64,000 bases of DNA from Campylobacter fetus subsp. fetus (GCF_900475935.1 NZ_LS483431.1:1612001-1676000), one strand, 5' to 3'. Shown: positions 19,138 through 28,314, counted from the first letter of the stretch. Notes: a model not told the origin generated them from the letters alone. Program-made: numbers and translations.

Positions 19138-19982
19138 TTTCCTTTTATTAAATTTCTAAGAGCTATGATCTCGTCAGCCCATATACTATTATCTATCGTT
19201 TCTAAAATAAGAGGTATCTCATCTATCCTTTTGTCATTCATAATATTTTCAAATCCACTCCAGCCTATACAGCCTTTTCCAAGGCTTTCATGACGATCTT
19301 TGCGGCTTGCTAAATCGCATTTGCTATCATTTAAATGCATACCGCTAAGAAACTCAAATCCAACTATTTTACCAAAATCGTCCATGGTTTTTTCATAAGC
19401 GCTCTTGCTTCTGATATCATATCCGCTACAAAATAAATGGCAAGTATCAATACAAACTCCGATGCGATTTTTATCGCAACTGTTTTTTACCAAGTAGCCT
19501 AGATGCTCAAATTTAAAACCCATATTGCTGCCTTGACCGGCCGTATTTTCTATAACTAATTTAATGCCGCTTGAGTTTTCTAGTATATAATTTATCGAAT
19601 TAGATATATTTGAAAGGCAGATGTTTTCATCAATCTCTTTTAGATGTGATCCTGGATGAAAATTTATCATCTTTAAATCAAGCAAATCGCATCTATAAAT
19701 TTCATCTAAAAACGCATCTATGCTTTTTTTCCTTTGCTGCGGATCTGGATGACCTAAATTTATAAGATAGCTATTGTGAGGTAGTATATGCTCTAAAGAT
19801 ATATTTGCATTTTTTAAATTCGTTTTAAAAGAGGATATTTCTGATTTAGTAAGTGGTTTTGCGCTCCATTGTCTTTGATTTTTGACAAATAAAGCAAATG
19901 CGTCCGCTCCGATACTTTTAGCATTTAATGGAGCATTGCTTACTCCGCCACTAGCACTTACGTGCGCTCCTATGTATTTCAA
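19134..19982 (-). CDS. nfo: Endonuclease IV (AP endonuclease)
   Basis: 282 residues, full length. Base-excision repair enzyme that cleaves abasic sites using three metal ions. Recognisable motifs are [16 protein letters not shown] at the N terminus, [38 protein letters not shown] and [11 protein letters not shown], which hold the metal-binding His/Glu/Asp residues. It overlaps the genes on both sides by 4 bases although the functions are unrelated. Confidence 0.95.
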   Translation of the reverse strand: MKYIGAHVSASGGVSNAPLNAKSIGADAFALFVKNQRQWSAKPLTKSEISSFKTNLKNANISLEHILPHNSYLINLGHPDPQQRKKSIDAFLDEIYRCDLLDLKMINFHPGSHLKEIDENICLSNISNSINYILENSSGIKLVIENTAGQGSNMGFKFEHLGYLVKNSCDKNRIGVCIDTCHLFCSGYDIRSKSAYEKTMDDFGKIVGFEFLSGMHLNDSKCDLASRKDRHESLGKGCIGWSGFENIMNDKRIDEIPLILETIDNSIWADEIIALRNLIKGN

Positions 19983-20455
19983 TCAATCTCTTTCATGATA
20001 ATTTTTATGTCGTTTTTTTGATCGACAAAACTCATTTTGCCGTCACAAACTTTGTATTCTACTGAAATTTTACTTATTATTTGCTCAAATCCACAGATAG
20101 TAGTTACTAAATCAGCTCCGAAATAGATCGGATTTTGATTTAAAATATCTTCTAAAAGTCCGGCGTAATGAGAGCTTAAAAAGAATTTCTGATTAAAAAC
20201 CAGTTTATCGTCGCAAGCACCGTTTACGCAAATTTGATCTTTTATGCGAAGATCCAATATACTTTTTCCGCTTGCGTATATTTGTAAATTCGTATAATTT
20301 TTATAAAAATGTATAAATCCAGCGTCGTTTATTTTGAGATTTTTCGACTTTATAAGCAGAGTTATGCTTTTTGAGCGTTCACTACTAAGAGTCGCACATC
20401 CGCTCAAAACAGAGATATAAAAAACGAGCAAAAGCAACCCATAAGTTCTAAACAA
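19979..20455 (-). CDS. Small lipoprotein, unknown function
   Basis: 158 residues with a short hydrophobic N terminus ending in the lipobox LSGC (Cys20), so a lipid-anchored protein. The rest contains two cysteine pairs ([10 protein letters not shown], and TTICGFEQ with YKVCDG) that may form disulfides. No family recognised. First gene of the nfo-fadL-fadD-AAA operon. Confidence 0.7.
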   Translation of the reverse strand: MFRTYGLLLLVFYISVLSGCATLSSERSKSITLLIKSKNLKINDAGFIHFYKNYTNLQIYASGKSILDLRIKDQICVNGACDDKLVFNQKFFLSSHYAGLLEDILNQNPIYFGADLVTTICGFEQIISKISVEYKVCDGKMSFVDQKNDIKIIMKEID

Positions 20456-20554
20456 AACTTTTCCTTTTAAAATTAGATTAAAAATCGAAACACTATTATA
20501 TAATAAATTATTAAATTTGTTATACTTTTAAGTGGTATTTAAGTAATAACAGAG

Positions 20555-20560
20555 TATAAT
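20555..20560 (+). promoter_or_regulatory. Likely -10 box for tRNA-Glu
   Basis: TATAAT 29 bases before the tRNA-Glu gene, after a T/A-rich stretch in the spacer divergent from the lipoprotein gene. Confidence 0.5.
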
Positions 20561-20588
20561 CTCACTTCCAAAACAAAACCGCGAAAGT

Positions 20589-20663
20589 GGCCCCTTCGTC
20601 TAGCGGTTAGGACATCGCCCTTTCACGGCGGTAACACGAGTTCGAGTCTCGTAGGGGTCACCA
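20589..20663 (+). tRNA. tRNA-Glu (anticodon TTC)
   Basis: Full cloverleaf: acceptor GGCCCCT pairs with AGGGGTC, the anticodon loop is CTTTCAC, the T loop is GTTCGAGTC, and CCA is encoded at the 3' end. The following 275 bases up to the next gene are extremely AT-rich; I see nothing in them apart from the strong ribosome site of the next gene. Confidence 0.97.
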
Positions 20664-20938
20664 AATTCTATTAATCAAAAATTATATTTTTATCTTATCA
20701 TATACATTTTTAAATTTAAATAAAATCGCGTAGATTAACTAAATCCGATAAATAAAAAGTATAGTTTTAATACCGGCAAATTCCAAAAAATAATTACCAT
20801 ATTTAAACATAGATTTAAAAATATATTTATTTAATATTTTAATTTTATATTAATATTTTATTAAGTAAAATAGTTAAATTTAAACATAAATTTATAAAAA
20901 ACAAAATGTCATGGTTTTTTATAAAAAAGGAGGGTTGA

Positions 20939-21520
20939 ATGGATAAAAATAGTTCTTGCAAATGCTTAAAAAATATTATAGATAAGTTCAAACGTCTAAG
21001 AAATATAGCTATTTTTTTAGTTGTAATCATTATAGGTTTGATTTCTATAACATTATATAAAGAATCCGTATTAACAGAATTGTATAGAGATCTTAATACG
21101 GTTTGCGGAGTTGCACTTGCTGTGATAGCTTTTATTGCTTATATTGAAATAAGCAAGGAACTAAAAGAAAGCAATCAAGAGATAGATATTTTTATTGAAA
21201 AAATAGATAAAAACGGAATCAAAAAGAAATTTAAACTACCTATAACGATTAAGCGAAAATATTTTACTAGAGCTGAACTACTTGGAATTCTAGGTGGATT
21301 TCACTCCAAACCACATTATTCTATACGATATACAACAAAAAAAGAATTTTTTGAAAATATAAAAAACGTACAAGACGTAAAAGAAAATAAAATAACAATT
21401 TTTGTAGATAGTAGCAAACCTACGATTGATAAAAGCGATGACGAACCTATAACAAATAAAGAAGGTAATGATAAATTCGACTGGGAACCAAATGACAGTA
21501 GTATGACAGAACTTTTGTAG
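20939..21520 (+). CDS. Two-helix membrane protein directly before the type III CRISPR operon, unknown
   Basis: 193 residues, no family recognised with confidence. A basic N terminus (KFKRLRN) precedes helix 1 (about residues 23-40); a short loop leads to helix 2 (about 54-70). This predicts both ends in the cytoplasm. A soluble domain of about 85 residues follows (core motifs KLPITIKRKYFTRAELLGIL and YSIRYTTKKEFFENIKNVQ), probably a small alpha/beta fold, then an acidic disordered tail. The ribosome site AAGGAGGGTTGA is unusually strong. Its gene is co-directional with cas10 and 72 bases upstream, so co-transcription is likely. It could be a membrane-bound accessory or effector of the CRISPR system, or unrelated cargo. 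No CARF, HEPN or nuclease motif is visible. Confidence 0.6.
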   Translation: MDKNSSCKCLKNIIDKFKRLRNIAIFLVVIIIGLISITLYKESVLTELYRDLNTVCGVALAVIAFIAYIEISKELKESNQEIDIFIEKIDKNGIKKKFKLPITIKRKYFTRAELLGILGGFHSKPHYSIRYTTKKEFFENIKNVQDVKENKITIFVDSSKPTIDKSDDEPITNKEGNDKFDWEPNDSSMTELL

Positions 21521-21592
21521 CGATAATTTTAAAATCTTATATTATTTATCAAAACAATCAAAACTATACACATAAACAAATAAAGGATATAA

Positions 21593-22957
21593 ATGTCAAA
21601 ATATCTATATGGTGCTAGTATACAAGGTATTCAAGAGTTTATCTTCAAGACAAATAAACTAGCTCAGATAGTAGGAGCAAGTGAAATACTAAAGAGTATT
21701 CACGATGATTTTGAACAAAGCTATAGAGTAAATAATCACGAAATTTATCTGAATGCAGCAGGAAATATCAAAATTATCTTAAGCGATAAAAACGCACTAG
21801 AAAAAATCGTAAAAGAATTTCCAAAAAAAGTTATGCAAAAAGCGTACGGTATAAGCATTTCTCAAGCAGTCGTAGAAATAAATAACAATAATCCGACAAC
21901 AAATGAGTTAAAACTCTTAGACGACAAGCTAAAAGCCGGCAGGAACAAAGCCGCTATACCGCTAGATATAAGATTTAGTATAATGGACTTTGTGAGAAAT
22001 ACCGCTAGACCCTCCGTGCCAAATGAAAAAAAGATTAGCAACACGGAAAAGATAGACAAAGGCTCTCTTCAAAAATATAAAAAAAGCGATAAAAATGAAA
22101 TTTCAGCCATAAAAAATAAAAAAAATAAAATCGCAGTTATACATGCCGACGGAAACAATCTTGGAGATCTCATTCCTAATATTAAAAATATCTCCGATTT
22201 TTCTAAAAATTTAAATAAAGCCACAAAAGAAGCTTTTGATATGGCAACAAAGACTATCAAAAAAGATAAATTTAGAGAGATAATCCTTGGCGGAGATGAT
22301 ATGACTATCATTTGTGATGCGGATTTTGCGCTTGATTTTACAAAAATATATCTAACTAAATTTGAAGAACTCACAACCAAATTTACAAAATACAATTTAA
22401 CGGCTTGCGCCGGTATCGCATTTTGCAATGAAAAATTCCCATTTCATTACGCCATAAATTTAGCAGAAAGTTTATGTGGCGTAGCAAAAAATCATACCAA
22501 AAATCTAAATCCAAACGAACCCTCATCGTGCCTTATGTTTCATAACGTGCAAAGTTCAAATTTCCAGACTTGGGATAAATTTGTACAAGACGAACTCAGC
22601 GTAAAAAGTCAAAATATATCATTTGACTTTGGACCTTATTATCTAAATAAACAAAACCAGCCTAGTATAGAAAATTTGATAGAAGTATGCAGAAATTACG
22701 CTGATGAACGTAGTCCGATCTCCAGTCTTAGAGAATGGATAAGAGTGCTAGATAATAAATCTTACGCTGAGTTTATGCTAGATAGGATCAACGAAATGCT
22801 AGATAGATCTTGGGCAGATAGAGAGTTTATATCAAAATTATTTGCAAATTTATCAAATAAACATCTTATTACAAAAAAAGATGAAAAAAACAAAACCCCC
22901 ATCTATGATATATTGCAGATCCATGCAGTCACACAAAAGATAAAGGAGCGACTATGA
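21593..22957 (+). CDS. cas10: Cas10, large subunit of a type III CRISPR effector (no HD domain)
   Basis: 454 residues, short for Cas10. It starts YLYGASIQGIQEFIFKTNKLAQIVGASE, typical of the Cas10/Cmr2 N-terminal palm. IAVIHADGNNLGDLI (first palm region) and ILGGDDMTII carry the polymerase/cyclase signature; GGDD is intact at residues 233-236. No N-terminal HD nuclease domain or zinc ribbon is evident. By family knowledge, GGDD Cas10 makes cyclic oligoadenylate when the complex binds target RNA, and HD-less forms lack DNase activity. The genes that follow identify subtype III-D. The stop overlaps the next ATG (ATGA). Confidence 0.9.
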   Translation: MSKYLYGASIQGIQEFIFKTNKLAQIVGASEILKSIHDDFEQSYRVNNHEIYLNAAGNIKIILSDKNALEKIVKEFPKKVMQKAYGISISQAVVEINNNNPTTNELKLLDDKLKAGRNKAAIPLDIRFSIMDFVRNTARPSVPNEKKISNTEKIDKGSLQKYKKSDKNEISAIKNKKNKIAVIHADGNNLGDLIPNIKNISDFSKNLNKATKEAFDMATKTIKKDKFREIILGGDDMTIICDADFALDFTKIYLTKFEELTTKFTKYNLTACAGIAFCNEKFPFHYAINLAESLCGVAKNHTKNLNPNEPSSCLMFHNVQSSNFQTWDKFVQDELSVKSQNISFDFGPYYLNKQNQPSIENLIEVCRNYADERSPISSLREWIRVLDNKSYAEFMLDRINEMLDRSWADREFISKLFANLSNKHLITKKDEKNKTPIYDILQIHAVTQKIKERL

Positions 22958-23472
22958 ACCTAAACTACCGACTAAAATTTTATGACTACTGGCATCTAAG
23001 CAGCGGTTTAAGCGGTGGCGCTAAATTTAATAGTATAGTTATTAAAGATAGCAACGGACTTCCTTTTGCTCCCGGTAAAACCATAAAAGGCTTGTTAAGA
23101 GAGATGGCAAATTTGATAGATCCTAACTTTACAAAAATCTGCTTTGGAGATAAAGAGCATATGGGGGAATGCTATTTTTCAAATGCGACTTTAGAGCAAC
23201 AAGACACGGATTATATCATAGCAAATTCATTACAACCATATCTATATGATATAATCGCACAAACTAGTATAGATGATAATGGTAATGCAAAAGACGACTC
23301 ATTAAGAGTGATAGAAGTTGTCATTCCATTAGAGTTGCAAGGCGAGATAAGAGATATACCAGATGAATTTGAAGATAAAATAAGAAAATCACTAAGAATG
23401 ATAAAACAAATCGGATTAAACCGTAACCGCGGACTTGGTAGATGTGAGTTTTGTGTAGAGGGGCAAAAATGA
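22954..23472 (+). CDS. Small Cas7-family RAMP subunit (Csm3-like)
   Basis: 172 residues. The N-terminal RAMP strand and loop (YDYWHLSSGLSGGA), the helix-start motif LPFAPGKTIKGLLREMA and the C-terminal glycine-rich loop NRNRGLGRCEF define a single RAMP domain. Cas7 subunits coat the crRNA and usually carry an Asp that cuts target RNA in the loop before the conserved VIKD. Here the corresponding stretch reads AKFNSIVIKD, with Asn in that place by eye, so this subunit may be non-cleaving. It overlaps cas10 and csx10 by 4 bases each. Confidence 0.8.
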   Translation: MNLNYRLKFYDYWHLSSGLSGGAKFNSIVIKDSNGLPFAPGKTIKGLLREMANLIDPNFTKICFGDKEHMGECYFSNATLEQQDTDYIIANSLQPYLYDIIAQTSIDDNGNAKDDSLRVIEVVIPLELQGEIRDIPDEFEDKIRKSLRMIKQIGLNRNRGLGRCEFCVEGQK

Positions 23473-24824
23473 AAGAGCTATTTTTTGAAGTAAAATTTTT
23501 AAGTGATATCGTATTGCCTGCAACCTCAAATACGGAAGGAAATATAAACTATCTTGATTTTATACCAGGAAGTAACTTTTTAGGTATGGTCGCTCAAAAT
23601 TATGATAAATTTAGTGATAGTTTTGATCTGTTTTATAGTGGAAACATATGCTTTAACGATGCCCATATGGTCTATAACGGTAAAATAACATATAAAACGC
23701 CGTATTCGTTTTATCATAAAAAATTAGACAATAAAATCATATGTAACAAACATATGATAAGCAAAGAAGAATCAAATAAGCTAGGTCAGCTTAAACAATT
23801 AAGAGTTGGATATATCACTGAAGATTTAGAGCAGGTATTAATAAGTCACTCATACTCGCAAAAATCATCATACGATACGCAACAAAGAAAAAGCAAAGAT
23901 AGCGCAATGTTTGGTTATAAATCTCTTCCAAAAGGCTCAATATGGAGATTTTCGGTAAAACTAAAAAATGAGTGCAAAGATGAAAACTTGATTATATCTA
24001 CATTGCAAAACAGTTACAAGCTCGGCAAATCAAAGTCTGCCCAGTACGGACTAATAAAAATATCATACTTGCAAGACTATAAAAGTAATAATATAAAAAC
24101 ATTTAATGACTATGAAAATTATGATTTTTTATATGCAAATAGCCGCTTAGTACTCATAGACGACCATGGAAATCCAACATATGATTTGAGTTTTATCTGC
24201 AAAGATATAGACATTTGTTATGAAAAAACAAATATACGCAACTCGTCTTTTACGCCTTACAACGGGAAAAAAGCGCGTTTTGAGTCTGAGAGACTTTGCA
24301 TAAATAAAGGAAGCGTCATAGCGGTCAAAAAACTTACGCCTGAGCAAACTTCTATTATAAAAAACGGTGTCGGAGCATATAAAAGTGAAGGCTTCGGAGA
24401 TATAATCATAAATCCAAATTTTCTAAAAGAAAATGAACCTAAGCTAAAAAATACCGATAAAAGAGATAGCATAAAAGCAAAGACCGAACCCAAAACTTCT
24501 TTAACTAAATTTCTAAAAGCTAAACGCGAATCATCAGATACAAATTTAAAAATAGCAAATGAAGTATCTAAGCTTATAAATGAAAAATATTGTTATTTTA
24601 GCAGTATTTCATCATCTCAATGGGGAAATATCAGACAAATTTGTGATACAAGCGACGATGAAAATCTCCTTGCAAATATAGAAAATAGTATAAAAAATGG
24701 TATAAAAAAATGGAGTGATGAACAAGCAAAACAGCTTATAAACATTATTGAGTCTATACAAAAAGATAAGTGTAAATTTATAAAACTATTTGCTATGAAA
24801 ATAAGGAGCAAAAATGGCAACTAA
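23469..24824 (+). CDS. csx10: Csx10-like Cas5-family RAMP protein
   Basis: About 451 residues from the ATG that overlaps the previous stop; a start 18 bases upstream is possible but lies inside the preceding gene. The N-terminal RAMP domain has LFFEVKFLSDIVLPA and NYLDFIPGSNFLGMVAQ, the Csx10 pattern in which a 'LDYIPGS' motif precedes the first helix. GVGAYKSEGFGDIIINP (about residues 296-312) is the glycine-rich loop of a second RAMP half. The C-terminal 120 residues are charged and helical. In type III-D, Csx10 takes the Cas5 role of holding the crRNA 5' handle. Confidence 0.8.
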   Translation: MKELFFEVKFLSDIVLPATSNTEGNINYLDFIPGSNFLGMVAQNYDKFSDSFDLFYSGNICFNDAHMVYNGKITYKTPYSFYHKKLDNKIICNKHMISKEESNKLGQLKQLRVGYITEDLEQVLISHSYSQKSSYDTQQRKSKDSAMFGYKSLPKGSIWRFSVKLKNECKDENLIISTLQNSYKLGKSKSAQYGLIKISYLQDYKSNNIKTFNDYENYDFLYANSRLVLIDDHGNPTYDLSFICKDIDICYEKTNIRNSSFTPYNGKKARFESERLCINKGSVIAVKKLTPEQTSIIKNGVGAYKSEGFGDIIINPNFLKENEPKLKNTDKRDSIKAKTEPKTSLTKFLKAKRESSDTNLKIANEVSKLINEKYCYFSSISSSQWGNIRQICDTSDDENLLANIENSIKNGIKKWSDEQAKQLINIIESIQKDKCKFIKLFAMKIRSKNGN

Positions 24825-26166
24825 AAGGCATGTAGCACACGTAACGCTAGAAGCGCTCACGCCTCTAAAAGTAGGTTCACAATCAGTAGATTTTTTGCAA
24901 GATTCGCCAGTTCAAAAAGACTGGAATAACTTACCGATGATACTTGGCTCATCTATAGCAGGAGTTTTAAGGGTCAAATTTCAAGATAAATTTAAAGATA
25001 AAACAGATGACATATTTGGCAAAGAAAACGGCTCTAAAATCATAATCTCCAACGCTCTTTTGCTAGATAAAACAGCAAAAGTCTGTGAGACACTACTTTT
25101 AGAAAAAGATGACTTTTTGAGTCTGTTTGAAAATTTACCACTTAGGGAGCATACCGCCATTAACGAAAAAGGCTTGGCGATAGATAGGTCTAAATTTAAT
25201 GAAGAAGTAGTATTTAAAGGCTCTAAGTTTAAATTTAGTATCGAGTTAGTAGAAGATGATAAAGAGAGTTTTAATGATATTTTATCCTTGCTTATAGACG
25301 ATGATTTTAGGCTTGGCGGAGGCTCGTCAAAGGGCTTTGGAGAGTTTGAAATAAAGCGTATTAGATACGGATATTTGGACGTGAGCGAGTATAGTAGTTC
25401 ACTAAATTTTGAGCTAAAAAACGTATATTCAAACAAAACACAAGATCTTGAGCTAAAAAACGTATATCAAAAACAAAGTCAAACTGGTCAAAAGCTTACT
25501 AAGTACGAACTAAATATAACTCCGGATAATTTTTTTATGTTCGGCAGCGGCTTTGGAGACTCGGACGCCGATATGACTCCGGTTTTTGAACAAACCATAT
25601 CATACGATACCAGCTCCATTTCAAATCCAAAAGTTCTTATACCTGCAAGCAGCATAAAAGGTGCTTTACTTCATAGAACATTGTACCATATATGCAAATT
25701 AGAAGGCATCACGGTGGATAAGAGTTTTGAAGAGGCTTTAAGAGAAGCAAAAAAAAGAAAAGATATAAAAGACTTAAAAGATCTTGTCGTTCCGCTTTTC
25801 GGCGAGGAAAAAAATACGGATAAAAAGGGCAAAAAAGGCAATATTTTAATGAGCGATTGTTTTAAAGCAAACGACGCTCAAACAAAGATTTTTGACCATG
25901 TGTCCATAGATAGATTCACGGGCGGAGCGATGGACGGGATGTTATTTCAAGAAAAAACTATCGCAAAAGACAAGGACTCTTACCTCATCAAAATCAGTAT
26001 CAAAAATGAGCAAAACATAGGTGAAAATCTCATTAAAGCCTTTGAAAATGCTCTTTTAGACGTGACTTTAGGACGTTTGCCACTTGGTGGGGCTACTACA
26101 AAAGGTCATGGTATATTTAGCGGAAAAGTTTTGAAAAACGGTACTGAGCTAAAGGAGAGTAAATGA
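24814..26166 (+). CDS. Double-domain Cas7 (fused RAMP) subunit
   Basis: 450 residues with two RAMP modules. Module 1 (about 1-205) has VTLEALTPLKVGS, a loop with QDSPVQKD, the helix motif ILGSSIAGVLR and glycine loop RLGGGSSKGFGEFEI. Module 2 (about 225-445) has YELNITPDNFFMFGSGFGD, acidic loop DSDADMTPVFE, VLIPASSIKGALLHR and LPLGGATTKGHGIFSG. Aspartates are present in both loops where Cas7 cleavage residues usually lie. Fused Cas7 units are typical of III-D complexes. It overlaps csx10 by 11 bases and the next gene by 4. Confidence 0.82.
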   Translation: MATKRHVAHVTLEALTPLKVGSQSVDFLQDSPVQKDWNNLPMILGSSIAGVLRVKFQDKFKDKTDDIFGKENGSKIIISNALLLDKTAKVCETLLLEKDDFLSLFENLPLREHTAINEKGLAIDRSKFNEEVVFKGSKFKFSIELVEDDKESFNDILSLLIDDDFRLGGGSSKGFGEFEIKRIRYGYLDVSEYSSSLNFELKNVYSNKTQDLELKNVYQKQSQTGQKLTKYELNITPDNFFMFGSGFGDSDADMTPVFEQTISYDTSSISNPKVLIPASSIKGALLHRTLYHICKLEGITVDKSFEEALREAKKRKDIKDLKDLVVPLFGEEKNTDKKGKKGNILMSDCFKANDAQTKIFDHVSIDRFTGGAMDGMLFQEKTIAKDKDSYLIKISIKNEQNIGENLIKAFENALLDVTLGRLPLGGATTKGHGIFSGKVLKNGTELKESK

Positions 26167-26600
26167 ACGAATTTAAAACCCAAAAAGATATACAAAACTA
26201 TATAAACTCACTAAAAAATTGCGTTGGCTACTTGCAAATTAGCAATGAAGATCTAAAAGAGCATAAACAAGATAGAATTTGGAAGCAAAAAAGCGATATA
26301 AATGTGGATTTTAGTAGTATAAAAGGATTTATTTATGAGGCTCACTTTTTTGATGAGACGCTCAACAAATCCATAGCTATAAGACAGATAAACAGTACTT
26401 GGCTAGTAGATGAAACGAATTTATCAGATAAAGATATACAAAGCGACGATGAGCAAATTTATATAAGCGATATAGATGATTTACTAGTAAAAACGGTCCA
26501 AATTTGGCAAGAACGCTCAGATGAATTTTGCTTGAATTTAGCAACACTTAAGTTGCAAAAAGTAGTATTTGCCGGCTTTGGACATAAGGAGAAAAAATGA
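26163..26600 (+). CDS. Csx19-like small CRISPR protein
   Basis: 145 residues between two RAMP genes, with ATGA overlaps on both sides. The sequence (VGYLQISNEDL; IKGFIYEAHFFDETLNKSIAIRQINSTWLVDE) fits the small TIGR03984/Csx19-type protein found in type III-D operons. Assignment is mainly by position, size and general look. Its place in the complex may be structural, like a small subunit; that is inference. Confidence 0.6.
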   Translation: MNEFKTQKDIQNYINSLKNCVGYLQISNEDLKEHKQDRIWKQKSDINVDFSSIKGFIYEAHFFDETLNKSIAIRQINSTWLVDETNLSDKDIQSDDEQIYISDIDDLLVKTVQIWQERSDEFCLNLATLKLQKVVFAGFGHKEKK

Positions 26601-28102
26601 TAACCACACTATATAATTTTGTTCCGCTAAATGAGCAAATATTTTATCCAGACTGGGCTGATAATGTTAGCCACGATATACCATTTAGCGACGCCCAAAG
26701 CGGAGAGATAGATATAACTATCACCGCTAAAAGCCCGATTTTTATCAAAAATCATGCATCGAAAGATAATAAGGAAGCGTTGGAGTTTTGTCATCACATA
26801 AATGAAAACGGTGAAAAAGAGTATTATATACCAAGTAGTAGCGTAAAAGGCATGATAAGAAACGTTCTAGAGATCATGAGTTTTGGGAAGATAAAAATCG
26901 ATAGTAAATTTAATGGCGTATTAATCGTAAGAGATATGACGAATAATTCACTTATAGGAAAAGCAAACAAATGTGGATTTTTAGTAAAAATAGACGGAAA
27001 TACTAAGCTCCTAGATTGTGGCAATATCATAACTATATCGCATAAAGATTTAGAAAAAAATTATCCGGAGCTCAAATCCCTAAAAACTGCGAAAGATAAA
27101 TATACGAAATACTATTTATTAAATAAGGTTAAATTTACGACCAAAAAGGAAAAATCCCGTACAGTAGCATTATTATCAAATGATAACAAAAACGCTCAGA
27201 GCGGTCAATTAGTTTTTACCGGAGACATTCACCATGAATTCATATTTAAAGATAGCGGTAAATATATAGAAGTTACGGATGATGCTAATAAAAAATTTTT
27301 AAAAGTTTATAATAACAACAAATCCATAGACGGAAAATATATCATCAAAGAATTTAAGGAAAAAATACCGGTATTTTTCGTAGAAAAAGGCGGCAAAATC
27401 GAAGCTATCGGTATAACTCAGCTATTTAAACTAGCTTATAACAAAACTATAGCTGACGCTGCCAAACAAACAGATTATAAAGAAGACAAGCTAGATCTTA
27501 GTGAAACTATATTCGGCACGGTTATAAACTCAAAAAAAGCTCTAAAAGGGAGAGTCTATTTTTCTCATTTTAAAGCTATTCCGCCGTATAACTTTGCTAC
27601 AAAGGCAGAGGTAATATTAGGTACTCCAAATCCAAATTATATACAACAAACCAAAAAAGCAAATCCATATATCACGCTGATAAATGAAGATGCTAAGATA
27701 TCGGGCTGGAAAAGATATCCGCTTCATAATGAACTTATGAAACCAAGCTTACCGAACGACAATCAAGATGTTCGTACGACTTTTACTCCCTTAAATCAAA
27801 ATACGGTATTTAAAGGCAAGCTCAAATTTCATAATCTCAGACCAGTAGAGATCGGAGCCTTGATTAGCGCTATAACGTTTCATAACCGAAGCGATGTTTG
27901 TATGCACAATATCGGTATGGCAAAAGCTTTAGGATACGGTAAAATAGATATAAAATTAGGGCTTCAAAATCTCAAATTTGATAAAAAAGAGTACTTAAAA
28001 AGATTTGAAGAGCTTATGACTAATTTTCAGCTAAACTGGGAGAACTCGGATCAGCTTACCGAGTTATTTGATATGGCAAGCACTAATACAAAAAACAAAT
28101 AA
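26597..28102 (+). CDS. TIGR03986-type CRISPR RAMP protein
   Basis: 501 residues. The N terminus (LYNFVPLNEQIFYPDWADNV, then SHDIPFSDAQSGEIDITI) and the motif YYIPSSSVKGMIRNVLEIMS are characteristic of the TIGR03986 RAMP family that accompanies Csx10/Csx19. A C-terminal glycine-rich segment (NIGMAKALGYGKIDIKLG) closes the second RAMP half. It is the last large gene of the operon. A short reading frame in the +1 frame continues across its end (see the next entry). Confidence 0.85.
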   Translation: MITTLYNFVPLNEQIFYPDWADNVSHDIPFSDAQSGEIDITITAKSPIFIKNHASKDNKEALEFCHHINENGEKEYYIPSSSVKGMIRNVLEIMSFGKIKIDSKFNGVLIVRDMTNNSLIGKANKCGFLVKIDGNTKLLDCGNIITISHKDLEKNYPELKSLKTAKDKYTKYYLLNKVKFTTKKEKSRTVALLSNDNKNAQSGQLVFTGDIHHEFIFKDSGKYIEVTDDANKKFLKVYNNNKSIDGKYIIKEFKEKIPVFFVEKGGKIEAIGITQLFKLAYNKTIADAAKQTDYKEDKLDLSETIFGTVINSKKALKGRVYFSHFKAIPPYNFATKAEVILGTPNPNYIQQTKKANPYITLINEDAKISGWKRYPLHNELMKPSLPNDNQDVRTTFTPLNQNTVFKGKLKFHNLRPVEIGALISAITFHNRSDVCMHNIGMAKALGYGKIDIKLGLQNLKFDKKEYLKRFEELMTNFQLNWENSDQLTELFDMASTNTKNK

Positions 28103-28244
28103 GCAACTAGCCTATCAACTTTTGGAAAACCCAAATCCAAACTACTTTAAAGATAAGTCAAAGACGGAAACAAATGACTTTATTTTTGCAAAAAAGACAA
28201 AAAAATATCTAAAGACATACTCGCAAAATAATGATTTAGTTTAA
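28068..28244 (+). CDS. Short out-of-frame ORF overlapping the end of the RAMP gene (58 codons)
   Basis: Reading in the +1 frame across the RAMP stop gives an open frame ending in LVstop. Only a TTG is available as a start. Composition (QLAYQLLENPNPNYFKDKS, then KTKKYLKTYSQNNDL) looks like coding sequence rather than random AT-rich DNA. It may be a C-terminal extension of the RAMP protein lost by frameshift, a tiny separate gene, or a remnant of a deleted downstream cas gene. No ribosome site is seen before the TTG. Confidence 0.35.
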   Translation: MIWQALIQKTNKQLAYQLLENPNPNYFKDKSKTETNDFIFAKKTKKYLKTYSQNNDLV

Positions 28245-28314
28245 AATAGCATAAAAAGCAAAATATATATCTTAAAAACCCAACCTTAAGCACATCAAAA
28301 ACTTAAGAACCTTG

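Noticed and set aside
20664-20938. Search for a leader RNA or riboswitch before the CRISPR-associated membrane gene
   Set aside because: The stretch is almost pure A/T with no stable stems that stand out.
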